Shown one piece after another: positions 5,586 through 12,230 of a stretch of DNA of 19,625 nt (positions are counted from its first letter, which is position 1; each line of letters opens with the position of its first letter). The position numbers and the translations under genes are program-made. Origin of the DNA: Baffinella frigidus (Eukaryota > Cryptophyceae > Cryptomonadales > Baffinellaceae); contig MU647157.1 of NCBI GenBank assembly GCA_026770585.1, positions 28,096-47,720 of the forward strand, given 5' to 3'. Under the pieces are notes generated by a model. It saw only the letters and a program-made list of their open reading frames with translations, had not been told where the DNA came from and ran no database searches.

Positions 5586-5905
5586 TGAGACTATTCTCAA
5601 GATGGCATGCTGGGTTTGCGGACAGGTTCCTAACCCATTTTACGAGTGTGCATTCTGTTGGAGCGGGGAAGAGCCTGGGCTCACCGAATCGGCGAGACCA
5701 AATTCATAGGCTAACGTCCTGAAAACCGGGTAGTTAAGCCTACAGTATTGCCTACGGTAGGCCGTAGGGCCCCTAGGACCTAAGGTTTCATAGGACCCCC
5801 CGTAGGCCCCTACGATCTACAGCAGGCAATACCGTAGGCTTAACTACCCGGTTTGCAGGACGTTACCCTATTAAAATAGACTGGGACAGAGCTAGGGGGT
5901 AGGGG
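5586..5905 (+). repeat. Family B copy interrupted by MITE A1, abutting the acyltransferase
   Basis: GAGACTATTCTCAAG..CATGCTGGGTTTGCGG..GTTGGAGCGG..GGGCTCACCGAATCGGCGAGACC, then A1, then AATAGACTGGGACAGAGCTAG. Removing A1 and one AAAT gives the same order as the reverse strand of 12443-12600. The B sequence ends near 5895, where the acyltransferase reading frame begins. Confidence 0.7.
5704..5873. mobile_element. MITE A1 (family A, 170 bp, TSD AAAT)
   Basis: Left end TCATAGGCTAACGTCCTG and right end CAGGACGTTACCCTATTA give about 45-bp terminal inverted repeats. AAAT is present at 5700-5703 and 5874-5877. The interior holds CCTACGGTAGGCCGTAGGG and CCTAGGACC. The element supplies the stop codon of the truncated acyltransferase frame (TTA at 5863-5865). 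Confidence 0.9.
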
Positions 5906-6651
5906 GCGCGTGCCTGCTCCCTGCGGTCCTGGCTGACGCGGATGGCGAGCGCCATACCCATGACGAACTCCGGGATGCGGAGCGGGGGGAAGCAGCGGAG
6001 CGCCCAGCGCACGTAGTTGATGTTCTCCTCGGTGATGAACGCCCAGGGGACCAGGGAGATGAACCAGAGGAGGGCGAACTTGATGAGGAAGTTGGACCAG
6101 GAGGAGTTGCGGAAGGTGGCGCGCACGGGGGCGAGGAGGTAGGGGAAGATGATCCAGAGCCAGAAGAGCGTGACGATGAACCAGACGGGGCCGTTGCGGT
6201 ACCCAGAGCCGGGGATGAAGCGGTACCACGCGGAGAAGAGGAGGAGGGAGGAGGCGTTGGAGATGGCCGACCACCACCCGTAGTCGTGGCACCCGAAGAA
6301 GTAGGGGTGCTTGAAGCAGTAGGTGAGGATCGAGGAGATGGCGAAGTCGGGGTAGAAGCGCACGAAGCGCCGGATCCAGTAGCGCCACCGCACCTCGTCC
6401 GACTCGAAGTCCCGATTCAAGTACCCCCAGCACATCGTGAACCCGCTGAGCATAAAATAGAACGACACCATGTCCTTCGCGCCGGTGTGGAGCCCGGAGC
6501 AGACTGTGGTGGTTAAGAAGTGCGCGTCTGTCCCCTCATCGATCCACAGGTTCTCAATCGCGCGGCCCATCACCATGAAGGCTGTGGCAAAGAATCGCAG
6601 CCCCGAGACGGCCGTCAGCTCGATCCGCTCCGCTTTCGCTGGCGTCGCCAT
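5863..6651 (-). CDS. Acyltransferase-3 family membrane protein, 3'-truncated by repeats
   Basis: The protein resembles acyltransferase-3 (OafA/NRF-6-like) integral membrane enzymes that O-acylate sugars, lipids or other small molecules at membranes. In order: LTAVSGLRFFA (residues 12-22), FYFMLSGF (64-71), RRFVRFYPDF (94-103), NGPVWFIVTLFWLWIIFPYL (153-172) and RIPEFVMGMALAI (225-237), with hydrophobic segments between. The ATG at 6649-6651 is chosen because its context AAGATGG is good; an in-frame GTG seven codons upstream is unlikely in a eukaryote. Family members usually have about 350-450 residues; here host-like sequence stops near residue 252 and the last ten residues come from repeat B and MITE A1. 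Where many family members have a conserved His in the first membrane segment, this one reads MGR. GC3 is very high. A GC-type donor (GAGCAG|GCACGC) after residue 246 is an alternative end. Activity is doubtful. Confidence 0.8.
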   Translation of the reverse strand: MATPAKAERIELTAVSGLRFFATAFMVMGRAIENLWIDEGTDAHFLTTTVCSGLHTGAKDMVSFYFMLSGFTMCWGYLNRDFESDEVRWRYWIRRFVRFYPDFAISSILTYCFKHPYFFGCHDYGWWSAISNASSLLLFSAWYRFIPGSGYRNGPVWFIVTLFWLWIIFPYLLAPVRATFRNSSWSNFLIKFALLWFISLVPWAFITEENINYVRWALRCFPPLRIPEFVMGMALAIRVSQDRREQARAPYPLALSQSILIG

Positions 6652-6754
6652 CTTCGAAGGAAGGTTTCCCACCCCCGATGCCGCTTCAGGAATTGACTTT
6701 AGGGTTCAAGTTGACTTTAGAAAAAATTGTTTCCGGATTTTGCCTGTAAAAAGC
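6652..6754 (-). promoter_or_regulatory. Upstream region of the acyltransferase
   Basis: The 100 bp ahead of the ATG contain two TTGACTTTAG motifs (6692 and 6710) and an A-rich stretch. No clear TATA box is visible. Repeat O1 starts at about 6755, so any core promoter is short or lies within repeat sequence. Confidence 0.25.
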
Positions 6755-6845
6755 ATAAAATGAATGCTTTCTCTGCAGTCCTTTCTACGGAAGGGCGTGT
6801 CGTTGGGCTATGTTGGGAGAAATTAAAACCTAAAGGACCTAAACG
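6755..6845 (+). repeat. Dispersed repeat O, copy 1
   Basis: AATGCTTTCTCTGCAGTCC, CTACGGAAGGGCGTGTCGTT, GGCTATGTTGGGAGAAATTA and AACCTAAAGGACCTAAA. Other copies: 7451, 7538, 7950, 8343 (forward), 8876 and 13490 (reverse). Confidence 0.85.
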
Positions 6846-7271
6846 GACCTCACCTAAAGGTCCATAAAAAGGGGGGGGGCGCATCACTGCACCACGAGAA
6901 AGGGGCTCGACCGGGCCTATATAGGTTGGGTCGGGGAGCTCATCCGTAGATTACTCCCAACTCCTCAAGAGTGAGGTGGGCGTGGGCCTTCGATGTGAGT
7001 GTAAATAAAAGCACCAAAGCACCAAAGACCAAACCTAGACCTAAAGGACTTTTCTCTGCAGTCCTTTCTACAATTTTTTCCTCTCACCTTTGGTGATTAC
7101 CCTTATAACGTTGCTGATTTATGTACATTGGGGGAAACCCCTACACAACCACATTTCTGTCCTTCCATCTTTGATGTCTGACACATCCACCTCTCTCTCC
7201 TTTCACCTTTGGTGTCTGACTGATCTCACCTCACACCCCTACACAATCACTCTCACCTTGTGGGGTATTCG
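6846..7271. other. Spacer with short repeats, no gene recognised
   Basis: A perfect dyad CCTATATAGG at 6916-6925 could act as a TATA element but no reading frame follows it. AGCACCAA repeats lie near 7010, TTTTCTCTGCAGTCCTTTCTAC (O fragment) near 7048, CACCTTTGGTG twice (7086, 7205) and CCCCTACACAA twice (7136, 7236). Confidence 0.4.
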
Positions 7272-7600
7272 TGATTGAAGCTCTTAAACTTCAACCATGG
7301 GATACCATGAGCCTCATTAAGGCTGACTTGGGTTCGGTGCGTGTGCGAGTGCGATCCTATTTTGGAATAGCTCAAACACCCCAAGAGAGCCGCCCTGTAT
7401 CCCCTCCTCACGAGCCTCTGCACTGGAGAGCGAAACGCGATCCGAAAGCAAAAATGCTTTCTCTGCAGTCCTTTCTACGGAAGGGTGTGTCGTTGGCATA
7501 TGTTGGGAGCATTTAAAACCTGAAGGACCTAAAGGACCTACGGAAGGGCGTGTCGTTGGCATATGTTGGGAGAAATTAAAACCTAAAGGACCTAAATGAT
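7272..7600 (+). repeat. Repeat P, copy 1, ending in two O units
   Basis: Order: GAAGCTC..ACTTCAACCATGGGATACC, GGCTGACTTGGGTTCGGTG, CTCAAACACCCC, CACGAGCCTCTGCACTGGA, GCGATCCGAAAGCAAAAATG, then repeat O. A second truncated O unit (CTACGGAAGGGCGTGTCG..) follows at 7538. Same order at 7765-8035. No conserved frame between copies. Confidence 0.8.
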
Positions 7601-7622
7601 TTCATTTTTCTGCAACGGGGGG

Positions 7623-7764
7623 CCTGATGTGATCCGAAAGGAAGCACGGCCTTTCTGCAGGATACGTTCCGGTGTCCGCCTACGTTGGGAGCTCGAAGAA
7701 CCTAAAGGACCTAAAGGATTTCCCCTCTGGGGTATCCGAATTAAAACCTAAAGGACCTAAAGGA
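7623..7764 (+). repeat. Repeat Q, copy 1, with CCTAAAGGA units
   Basis: CTGATGTGATCCGAAAGGAAGC, TTCTGCAGGATACG, TTCCGGTGTCCGCCTACG, TTGGGAGCTCGAAGAA, then CCTAAAGGA repeated. Q shares its 3' part with O (TATGTTGGGAG..CCTAAAGGACC), so the two are probably subfamilies. Confidence 0.8.
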
Positions 7765-8035
7765 TCCGTGGTTGGAGCTCTCATACTTCAATCATGGGAT
7801 ACCATAAGCTTCTTAGAGGCTGACTTGGGGTTCGGTGTGTGTGCGAGACTGTGCCTTGTTGGTCTAACTCAAACACCCCACAAAGAACTCACCCTTTATC
7901 TCCTCTTCACGAGCCTCTGCACTGGAAAGCTGAACGCGATCCGAAAGCAAAAATGCTTTCTCTGCAGTCCTTTCTACGGAAGGGCGTGTCGTTGGGCTAT
8001 TTTGGGCGAAATTAAAACCTAAAGGACCTAAAGGC
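7765..8035 (+). repeat. Repeat P, copy 2, ending in repeat O
   Basis: Same module order as copy 1, with ATGGGATACCATAAGC and TTGGTCTAACTCAAACACCCC. Confidence 0.8.
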
Positions 8036-8060
8036 TCCTGTCGAAGAACCTAAAGGACCT

Positions 8061-8096
8061 GTGTGAGCCTCGGTCGGACAGGTGATGAGCCTCAAC
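8061..8096 (+). repeat. Repeat R, short copy
   Basis: GTGAGCCTCGGTCGGACAGG and TGATGAGCCTCAA match the starts of R at 9010, 9834 and 14214. Confidence 0.75.
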
Positions 8097-8197
8097 TGTG
8101 AGCTTACGATGGGATACCATGGGCCTTCAGCCGACTTGCTTTATCCTGGTGCGTGTATAAGAAATGAACCTCTTTGGTCTAACTCATATGAACGATT
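8097..8197 (+). repeat. Repeat P, partial copy 3
   Basis: ATGGGATACCATGGGCC, GCCGACTTGC, GGTGCGTGTA and TTGGTCTAACTCA follow the P order but stop before the O junction. Confidence 0.55.
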
Positions 8198-8582
8198 GAG
8201 GATACCCTTTAGCCGGTTTCTGCCGCGATCCTTCTGCACCGGGGGGGCTGATGTGATCCGAAAGGAAGCATGGCGATTCTGCAGAATACGTTCCGGTGTC
8301 CGCCTATGTTGGGAGATCGAAGAACCTAAAGGACCTAAAGGATCTCTGCAGTTCTTTCTACGGAAGGGCGTCTCGTTGGGCTATGTTGGGCGAAGTTAAA
8401 ACCTAAAGGACTTAAAGGAACAAGTTCCAGTGTCTGCCATGTTGGGAGCTCGGAGAACCTAAAGGACCTAAAGGATCTGGAAGCATGGCCCTTTTACAGA
8501 AAAAAATCCGGTGCCCGCCCATGTTGGGAGCTCGAAGAACCTCAAGGACCTCAAGGACCTAAAAAAGACCTAAAGGTCTTCC
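8198..8582 (+). repeat. Q/O array with CCTAAAGGA units
   Basis: GAGGATACCCTTTAGCCGG..TCTGCCGCGATCC (8198-8232) matches the flank of G2 at 18005 and serves as its empty-site paralogue. Then come Q (8249-8343), O (8344-8420) and two shortened Q units (8424-8475, 8478-8560), each closed by CCTAAAGGA repeats. Confidence 0.75.
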
Positions 8583-8870
8583 CTAGTTTCCCCCCCTTTT
8601 CCCCATACCTACCGTCCGGGGTGGTCAAGGGCAGCTTGAGCCCTCTGGTCTCGTCGAATCTCTCCCCCTAGCGTGTGCCGTCGGTTTATAAACTTATCAA
8701 ATCTCGCGTTCCCCCTTTTCGTTCTCATTCTTCCCCTCCTCTCAACATGACAGCAGAAATGCCTTTCACCTCCCGCCCCCAGCCCGTCCCGCCCCTTTTT
8801 CGTCGGCCGACCCGGGCCTTCTGTTAGTCTAAAGTACGGTTCAGCCTACGTTGAATGTAAACACCGCCTT
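8583..8870 (+). promoter_or_regulatory. Mostly unique segment, promoter and first-exon-like
   Basis: The only roughly 290-bp stretch here without recognisable repeats. GGTTTATAAACT at 8682 looks like a TATA box. A pyrimidine-rich leader (CCCCCTTTTCG..CTTCCCCTCCTC) follows and then CAACATGACAGCAGAAATG at 8744, opening a 26-codon frame MTAEMPFTSRPQPVPPLF.. that stops at 8824. It could be the promoter and truncated first exon of a gene whose remainder was lost to the R/O repeats. No family recognised. Confidence 0.25.
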
Positions 8871-8875
8871 GCCTT

Positions 8876-8975
8876 TAGGTCCTTTAGGTTTTAAATGCTC
8901 CCAACATATGCCAACGACACGCCCTTCCGTAGAAAGGGCTGCAGAGAAAGATTTTTTTCTCTCGGATCGCGTTTG
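8876..8975 (-). repeat. Repeat O, reverse copy
   Basis: Reverse complement of O: GTCCTTTAGGTTTTAAATGC, CCCAACATATGCCAACGACA, CGCCCTTCCGTAGAAAGG, then CTCGGATCGCGTTTGCC. Confidence 0.85.
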
Positions 8976-9009
8976 CCTCTTTTCACGGATGGAAGAGGGA
9001 GGTGATCAA

Positions 9010-9145
9010 GTGTGAGCCTCGGTCGGACAGGTGCTGAGCCTCAATGGTTGACTAATGAAGGTAAGTTCTGTCTCGCTTGTGTGTCGGGCCTTGGCCGGCG
9101 CGGCCTCTCTCCTCCCAAGCGGGGTCACATCAAGGCAAAGGAGGT
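9010..9145 (+). repeat. Repeat R, copy 2
   Basis: GTGAGCCTCGGTCGGACAGG, GGTTGACTAATGAAGGTA, GGCCGGCGCGGCCTCTC and AAGCGGGGTC. Aligned with 9834-9955 and more loosely with 14214-14373. Confidence 0.8.
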
Positions 9146-9194
9146 CCCTGATGACTTTACACCTTTTTGGAGTTTGGGGGAGAATACGGCCTCT

Positions 9195-9227
9195 GCCACT
9201 AAGGGATACATCGCCACTTAAGGGATA
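9195..9227. mobile_element. Two solo right ends of family D
   Basis: GCCACTAAGGGATA (9195-9208) and GCCACTTAAGGGATA (9213-9227) in tandem, each the terminal 14-15 bp of family D, without an opposite end. Confidence 0.5.
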
Positions 9228-9267
9228 CATGTATCACACGAGGGTCAGGGGGAGAGGGGAAAGGAAG

Positions 9268-9316
9268 TTTATTATGGATCGAAACCAACACGGCCACCAT
9301 GTATTCCCTTCCGTGA
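9268..9316 (+). repeat. Repeat S, copy 1
   Basis: TTATGGATCGAAACCAACAC, GGCCACCATGTATTCCC. Further copies at 16420-16459 and 16570-16618. Confidence 0.7.
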
Positions 9317-9337
9317 AGGCCTCGTCAGACCAGGAAC

Positions 9338-9438
9338 TACAGGGGTACCTCGCTCATAAGAAACGACCACCCCCCTAGGACCACCATAGGGCCCTACTGT
9401 AGGGTCCTAGGGGGCGTTGGTTTCTTATGAGCGAGGTA
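9338..9438. mobile_element. MITE C1 (family C, tandem copy, right end shortened)
   Basis: Starts TA|CAGGGGTACCTCGCTCATAA and ends TTATGAGCGAGGTA, lacking the final CCCCTG. The next copy begins directly, one base after it. The interior is identical to C2. Confidence 0.85.
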
Positions 9439-9439
9439 G

Positions 9440-9548
9440 TACAGGGGTACCTCGTTCATAAGAAACGACCACCCCCCTAGGACCACCATAGGGCCCTACT
9501 GTAGGGTCCTAGGGGGCGTTGGTTTCTTATGAGCGAGGTACCCCTGTA
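9440..9548. mobile_element. MITE C2 (family C, complete)
   Basis: TA|CAGGGGTACCTCGTTCATAA .. TTATGAGCGAGGTACCCCTG|TA. Core CCTAGGACCACCATAGGG and CCCTACTGTAGGGTCCTAGG. It differs from C1 by one base in the left arm. Confidence 0.88.
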
Positions 9549-9650
9549 GGTCCTGCTAACGCTTCATGACATGGCGCGCTCTCTGTGGCTCTCTAGGGTC
9601 CTGTAGGACGGAGAGGCTCGGGACCTACGGTAGGAGGTACCCCTGTAACC
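9549..9650. mobile_element. Degenerate family C-like remnant
   Basis: CTCTAGGGTCCTGTAGGAC, GGGACCTACGGTAGG and the end GAGGTACCCCTGTA at 9634-9647. Only the right end is intact. Confidence 0.45.
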
Positions 9651-9800
9651 TTATCTCAGAAAACGAGTTCTAAAACTCGTTTTCTTAAGTCAATTCTCCT
9701 ACAATTTTGTCAACTTATGCGGAGAGTAAAGAATAAGTTGACGAATTTGTAGGGGAATTGACTTAAGAAAACGAGTTTTAGAACTCGTTTTCTGAGATAA
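9651..9800. mobile_element. Near-perfect 150-bp fold-back U1
   Basis: The 67-bp arms are almost perfect: TTATCTCAGAAAACGAGTTC.. opposite ..GAACTCGTTTTCTGAGATAA, with a tip of about 16 bases near 9718-9733. Each arm contains its own hairpin (AAAACGAGTT-CT-AAAACTCGTTTT). AACC lies directly outside both ends (9647-9650 and 9801-9804); alternatively the TA inside each terminus is the duplicated target. The high arm identity suggests recent origin. No other copy in the window. Confidence 0.85.
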
Positions 9801-9833
9801 AACCGCCACCCGCATTTGCGCCGAAACGGTGCC

Positions 9834-9955
9834 CTGTGAGCCTCGGTCGGACAGGTGATGAGCCTCGATGGTTGACTAATGAAGGTACCAGAGATCTCGC
9901 TCGTGGTTGGGCCTGGGCCGGCGCGGCCTCTCCCCCTCTATGCGGGGCCTCATGT
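9834..9955 (+). repeat. Repeat R, copy 3
   Basis: GTGAGCCTCGGTCGGACAGG, GGTTGACTAATGAAGGTACC, GGGCCGGCGCGGCCTCTCC and GCGGGGCC. Confidence 0.8.
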
Positions 9956-9962
9956 CCGCAGG

Positions 9963-10066
9963 TATCCCTTAAGTGGCCAGTAGGGTCATACGCCCTACCG
10001 TAGGGCCCTAGGACCAGCCTAGGACCTCAGGCCCCCAAATTTGGAGGCCTGGTCACTTAAGGGATA
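9963..10066. mobile_element. MITE D2
   Basis: TA|TCCCTTAAGTGGCCAGTAGG .. CCTGGTCACTTAAGGGA|TA. Core CCCTACCGTAGGGCCCTAGG; inner arm GCCCCCAAATTTGGAGGC. Confidence 0.88.
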
Positions 10067-10171
10067 CAGTGCATTTGCTGCGCCCTCCAGCAGACACAGC
10101 CTCGGCGGGGGTGCATACATGGCGGCCGTGTTGGTAGGTGTTGGAAGAAGGAAAGGTCTCTCACTAGGACC
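10067..10171. other. Short spacer, nothing recognised
   Basis: No repeat match and no coding support. It precedes the 19-nt direct repeat at 10172. Confidence 0.35.
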
Positions 10172-10278
10172 TACACGCCAACCGAACGCGTTGACCCTAG
10201 GCATAGGCCTACTGTAGGGTCCCAGGGGGGCGCGGTTTCTGATGAGCGAGGTACCCCTGTACACGCCAACCGAACACG
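10172..10278. mobile_element. Half of family C between 19-nt direct repeats
   Basis: TACACGCCAACCGAACGCG (10172-10190) and TACACGCCAACCGAACACG (10260-10278) flank a right half of C (CCTACTGTAGGGTCCCAGG .. GAGCGAGGTACCCCTG). The direct repeat is longer than the TA target of intact C copies, so a duplication or gap-repair event is more likely than a simple insertion. Confidence 0.55.
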
Positions 10279-10314
10279 CTCCCGTTGTAGAAGGCTTGCC
10301 CTGTGGCTTCTCTG

Positions 10315-10358
10315 CAGAACCAGTTCCGGTGTCCGCCTATGTTGGGAGCTCGAAGAAC
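10315..10358 (+). repeat. Repeat Q unit, left arm of a 44-bp inverted pair
   Basis: CAGAACCAGTTCCGGTGTCC.. ..GGGAGCTCGAAGAAC is an exact inverted match to 10560-10603. The 201-bp interval holds D3. Confidence 0.9.
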
Positions 10359-10454
10359 CTAAGGGACCCTCAGTTGTAGAGAGCCTTTGCAGCACCAGCC
10401 ATGACCCTGTTCGCCCCCGACGACGGCCCTGCGAGGAACACCCATTTTAGGTCC

Positions 10455-10558
10455 TATCCCTCAAGTGAACAGTAGGCGCATGCGCCCTACCGTAGAGCCC
10501 TAGGACCTGCCTAGGGCTTCCACGGGCGATTATTCGCCCGTTGGTCACTTAAGGGATA
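10455..10558. mobile_element. MITE D3
   Basis: TA|TCCCTCAAGTGAACAGTAGG .. TTGGTCACTTAAGGGA|TA. Core CCCTACCGTAGAGCCCTAGG. The right TA is immediately followed by the reverse Q unit. Confidence 0.85.
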
Positions 10559-10559
10559 A

Positions 10560-10655
10560 GTTCTTCGAGCTCCCAACATAGGCGGACACCGGAACTGGTT
10601 CTGTAGAAAGGCCATGTTTCCTTTCGGATCACATCAAGCCCCTCTGTACGGAGGA
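10560..10655 (-). repeat. Repeat Q, reverse copy
   Basis: GTTCTTCGAGCTCCCAACAT, AGGCGGACACCGGAAC, AGAAAGGCCATG, CTTTCGGATCACATCAAGCC. A close relative lies at 18198-18275. Confidence 0.85.
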
Positions 10656-10689
10656 ACACCCAACATTTACTTATCAGTCAAATCTCGGA

Positions 10690-10829
10690 ACATAACAGAA
10701 TCTATGGTGTGCAAAAATCTTTGAAGCCGATTTGTGCTATTTTAAGCCTCGGTTTTATGACTAAAATAGCATGTCCGCCCTGATCTTCGGCGTTGGAAGC
10801 CCTAAGATACACACCAGATTCTGTTATGT
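10690..10829. mobile_element. Fold-back element V1
   Basis: Left arm ACATAACAGAATCTATGGTG and right arm CACACCAGATTCTGTTATGT, with inner arm pieces GCTATTTTA/TAAAATAGC. The 30-bp flanks GACGACGGCMCTGCG..GAACACC (10838) and at 10418 are duplicates of each other, so the site lies in an older repeat. Confidence 0.75.
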
Positions 10830-10898
10830 ATCTCAAAGACGACGGCACTGCGGGGAACACCGAACATTTACACACTCATCATCATCCGCGGAACACCC

Positions 10899-11120
10899 TA
10901 CAGGGGTACCTCGCTCATAAGAAACCGCTACCCCCTAGGACCCTACAGTAGGCCCATGCCTAGGGCCCTACGGTGGTCCTAGGGGGGGGGCTGTTTCTTA
11001 TCCCTTAAGTGGCCAGCCGGTCAAATTTGACGGCCAAGAGGTCCTAGGCAGGTCCTAGGGCCCTACGGTAGGGCGTATGAGCCTACTGGCCACTTAAGAG
11101 ATACGCGAGGTACCCCTGTA
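10899..11120. mobile_element. MITE C4, interrupted by D4
   Basis: TA|CAGGGGTACCTCGCTCATAA, core CCTAGGACCCTACAGTAGG and CCTACGGTGGTCCTAGG, then TTTCTTA, D4, and CGCGAGGTACCCCTG|TA. D4 inserted into the right arm of C4. Confidence 0.85.
10999..11103. mobile_element. MITE D4, nested in C4
   Basis: TA|TCCCTTAAGTGGCCAGCCGG .. CTACTGGCCACTTAAGAGA|TA, opposite orientation to D1. The arm CTTATGAGCG of intact C is split at its TA. Confidence 0.88.
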
Positions 11121-11249
11121 GTGCTCCCGTGACTAACCACGAATCGACAACCCCCAAACCCCAGGACCCCGACCCCCCAAAACCCTGAAACCCTGAAACC
11201 CTCATCAGTTAAGTCATATTGCGATGGAGGGCGCAGCCAAGGGGCAATG
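11121..11249 (-). repeat. C-rich degenerate telomere-like tract
   Basis: ACCCCCAAACCCCAGGACCCC and three CCCTGAAA units, C-rich on the plus strand. Confidence 0.6.
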
Positions 11250-11530
11250 CACACCTGATGACCCAAACCTCCAAACCTCCATAACCCCCATAGCCCCCAT
11301 AACCCTGGAACCACAAGCCGGAACTGCGGGTTTCGAGGCCTGCATGACTGCCCTCAAACTCAAAAGCCAAGGCAACGGACACCTGATGACCCAAACCTCC
11401 AAACCTCCAGCTCTAAACCCTAAACCCTAAACCCCAAACCCTAAACCCAACACCCATAGCCCCCATAACCCTGGAACCACAAGCCGGAACTCTCGTTTCA
11501 GATCCTGCATGACTGCCCTCAAATTCGTGG
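11250..11530 (+). repeat. Tandem segmental duplication X, two copies
   Basis: ACACCTGATGACCCAAACCTCCAAACCTCC occurs at 11251 and 11379, and CATAGCCCCCATAACCCTGG, AACCACAAGCCGGAACT..CCTGCATGACTGCCCTCAAA at 11289 and 11454. Copy spacing is about 128-165 bp because copy 2 gained telomere-like sequence. Confidence 0.8.
11412..11448 (-). repeat. Interstitial (CCCTAAA)n, about 5 units
   Basis: TAAACCCTAAACCCTAAACC, then CCAAACCCTAAACCC. It is the cleanest TTTAGGG-type sequence in the window and is on the opposite strand to most of the tracts. Confidence 0.9.
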
Positions 11531-11545
11531 TACCCACCCATACGC

Positions 11546-11577
11546 CATACATACAGTGGCAGGGGGCTGTATGTATG
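11546..11577. repeat. 11-bp perfect hairpin
   Basis: CATACATACAG (11546-11556) and CTGTATGTATG (11567-11577) with a 10-base loop. The outer bases ACCCA..GGGTGG extend the dyad imperfectly. Confidence 0.7.
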
Positions 11578-11679
11578 TATTCCGGGTGGAGCGACACACG
11601 TTTTTTTCTGGGGGGTTTCATTTCGTTTGTGTGTGTGTGGGGGGGGTGGACCTGCGGATTTCGAAGCCGGTTTCAGCTT

Positions 11680-11745
11680 GCCGTCGGGCCACGTCTCCTC
11701 CGACATATCCTCCTTTTCCCTCACCTGAAACAGGGGTGCCAAAAT
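11680..11745 (+). repeat. Direct repeat flanking Y1, left copy
   Basis: GCCGTCGGGCCACGTCTCC..CCCTCACCTGAAACAGGGGTG matches 12069-12142. Confidence 0.75.
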
Positions 11746-11856
11746 GGTAAGCTCGCCAAGTGGGAAATTCCCGACGCAACTTTTCGCGTTTGGAAATGTT
11801 TCGTGGTCACACTCCACATTTCTGCGGTTCAGAAGATTGACTTTTGCGGGTTTCTC

Positions 11857-12032
11857 GTAGAGCGCTTTGCAGAGAAGTTGGCCACGGGAAATAATGAAAA
11901 ATCGAGAAATTGGAGCCATTTTGTCAACTTTTGAGAAATTTAGTACCATGAATTTCTCAAAAGTGGACAAAATGGCTCCAATTTCCCAGTTTCCCATTTT
12001 TCGGTGGCCAACTTCTCTGCACAGCGCTCTAC
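11857..12032. mobile_element. Long fold-back Y1 (about 85-bp arms)
   Basis: Left arm GTAGAGCGCTTTGCAGAGAA..TTGGAGCCATTTTGTC..TTTTGAGAAATT pairs with right arm AATTTCTCAAAAG..GACAAAATGGCTCCAA..TTCTCTGCACAGCGCTCTAC around a tip of about 10 bases (TAGTACCATG). Non-coding despite open frames across it, because the two arms translate as each other's complement. Confidence 0.8.
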
Positions 12033-12068
12033 AAAGCTGGCAGATATATCCAGGATCAACTTTCGGGT

Positions 12069-12142
12069 TCCCGTCAGGCCACGTCTCTTCGGAGGAAATA
12101 TCCTCCCGTTCCCTCACCTGAAACAGGGGTGTCGAAACGGCC
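12069..12142 (+). repeat. Direct repeat flanking Y1, right copy
   Basis: CCCGTCAGGCCACGTCTCTTC..CCCTCACCTGAAACAGGGGTG. The copies lie about 390 bp apart. Confidence 0.75.
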
Positions 12143-12230
12143 ACTTAGGTTGCCCAAGTAACTTAGGCTAAGTTGCCTGTCAACTTAACCAGATAATTGC
12201 CAGGCTCGGAGGTCGCCTCCATGATACCTT

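Noticed and set aside
5840-6433. 197-codon Leu/Arg/Pro-rich frame on the minus strand
   Set aside because: A shifted-frame shadow of the acyltransferase gene caused by its high GC3.
6916-6925. CCTATATAGG as a functional TATA box
   Set aside because: No supported reading frame starts downstream on either strand within several hundred bases except the acyltransferase, whose start is separated from it by repeat O.
6755-8560. CCTAAAGGA arrays as a CRISPR-like array
   Set aside because: Units are contiguous and without unique spacers; the longer modules P, Q and O are dispersed repeats.
9285-9300. GGCCACCATG in repeat S looks like a strong Kozak start
   Set aside because: The frames behind it are short and not conserved among the three S copies.
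11680-12142. Short LTR retrotransposon
   Set aside because: The direct repeats lack TG..CA ends, a primer-binding site and a polypurine tract, and the interior is a hairpin.
11413-12144. 243-codon open frame on the minus strand
   Set aside because: It spans the two arms of fold-back Y1 and both direct repeats; no domain or codon bias.
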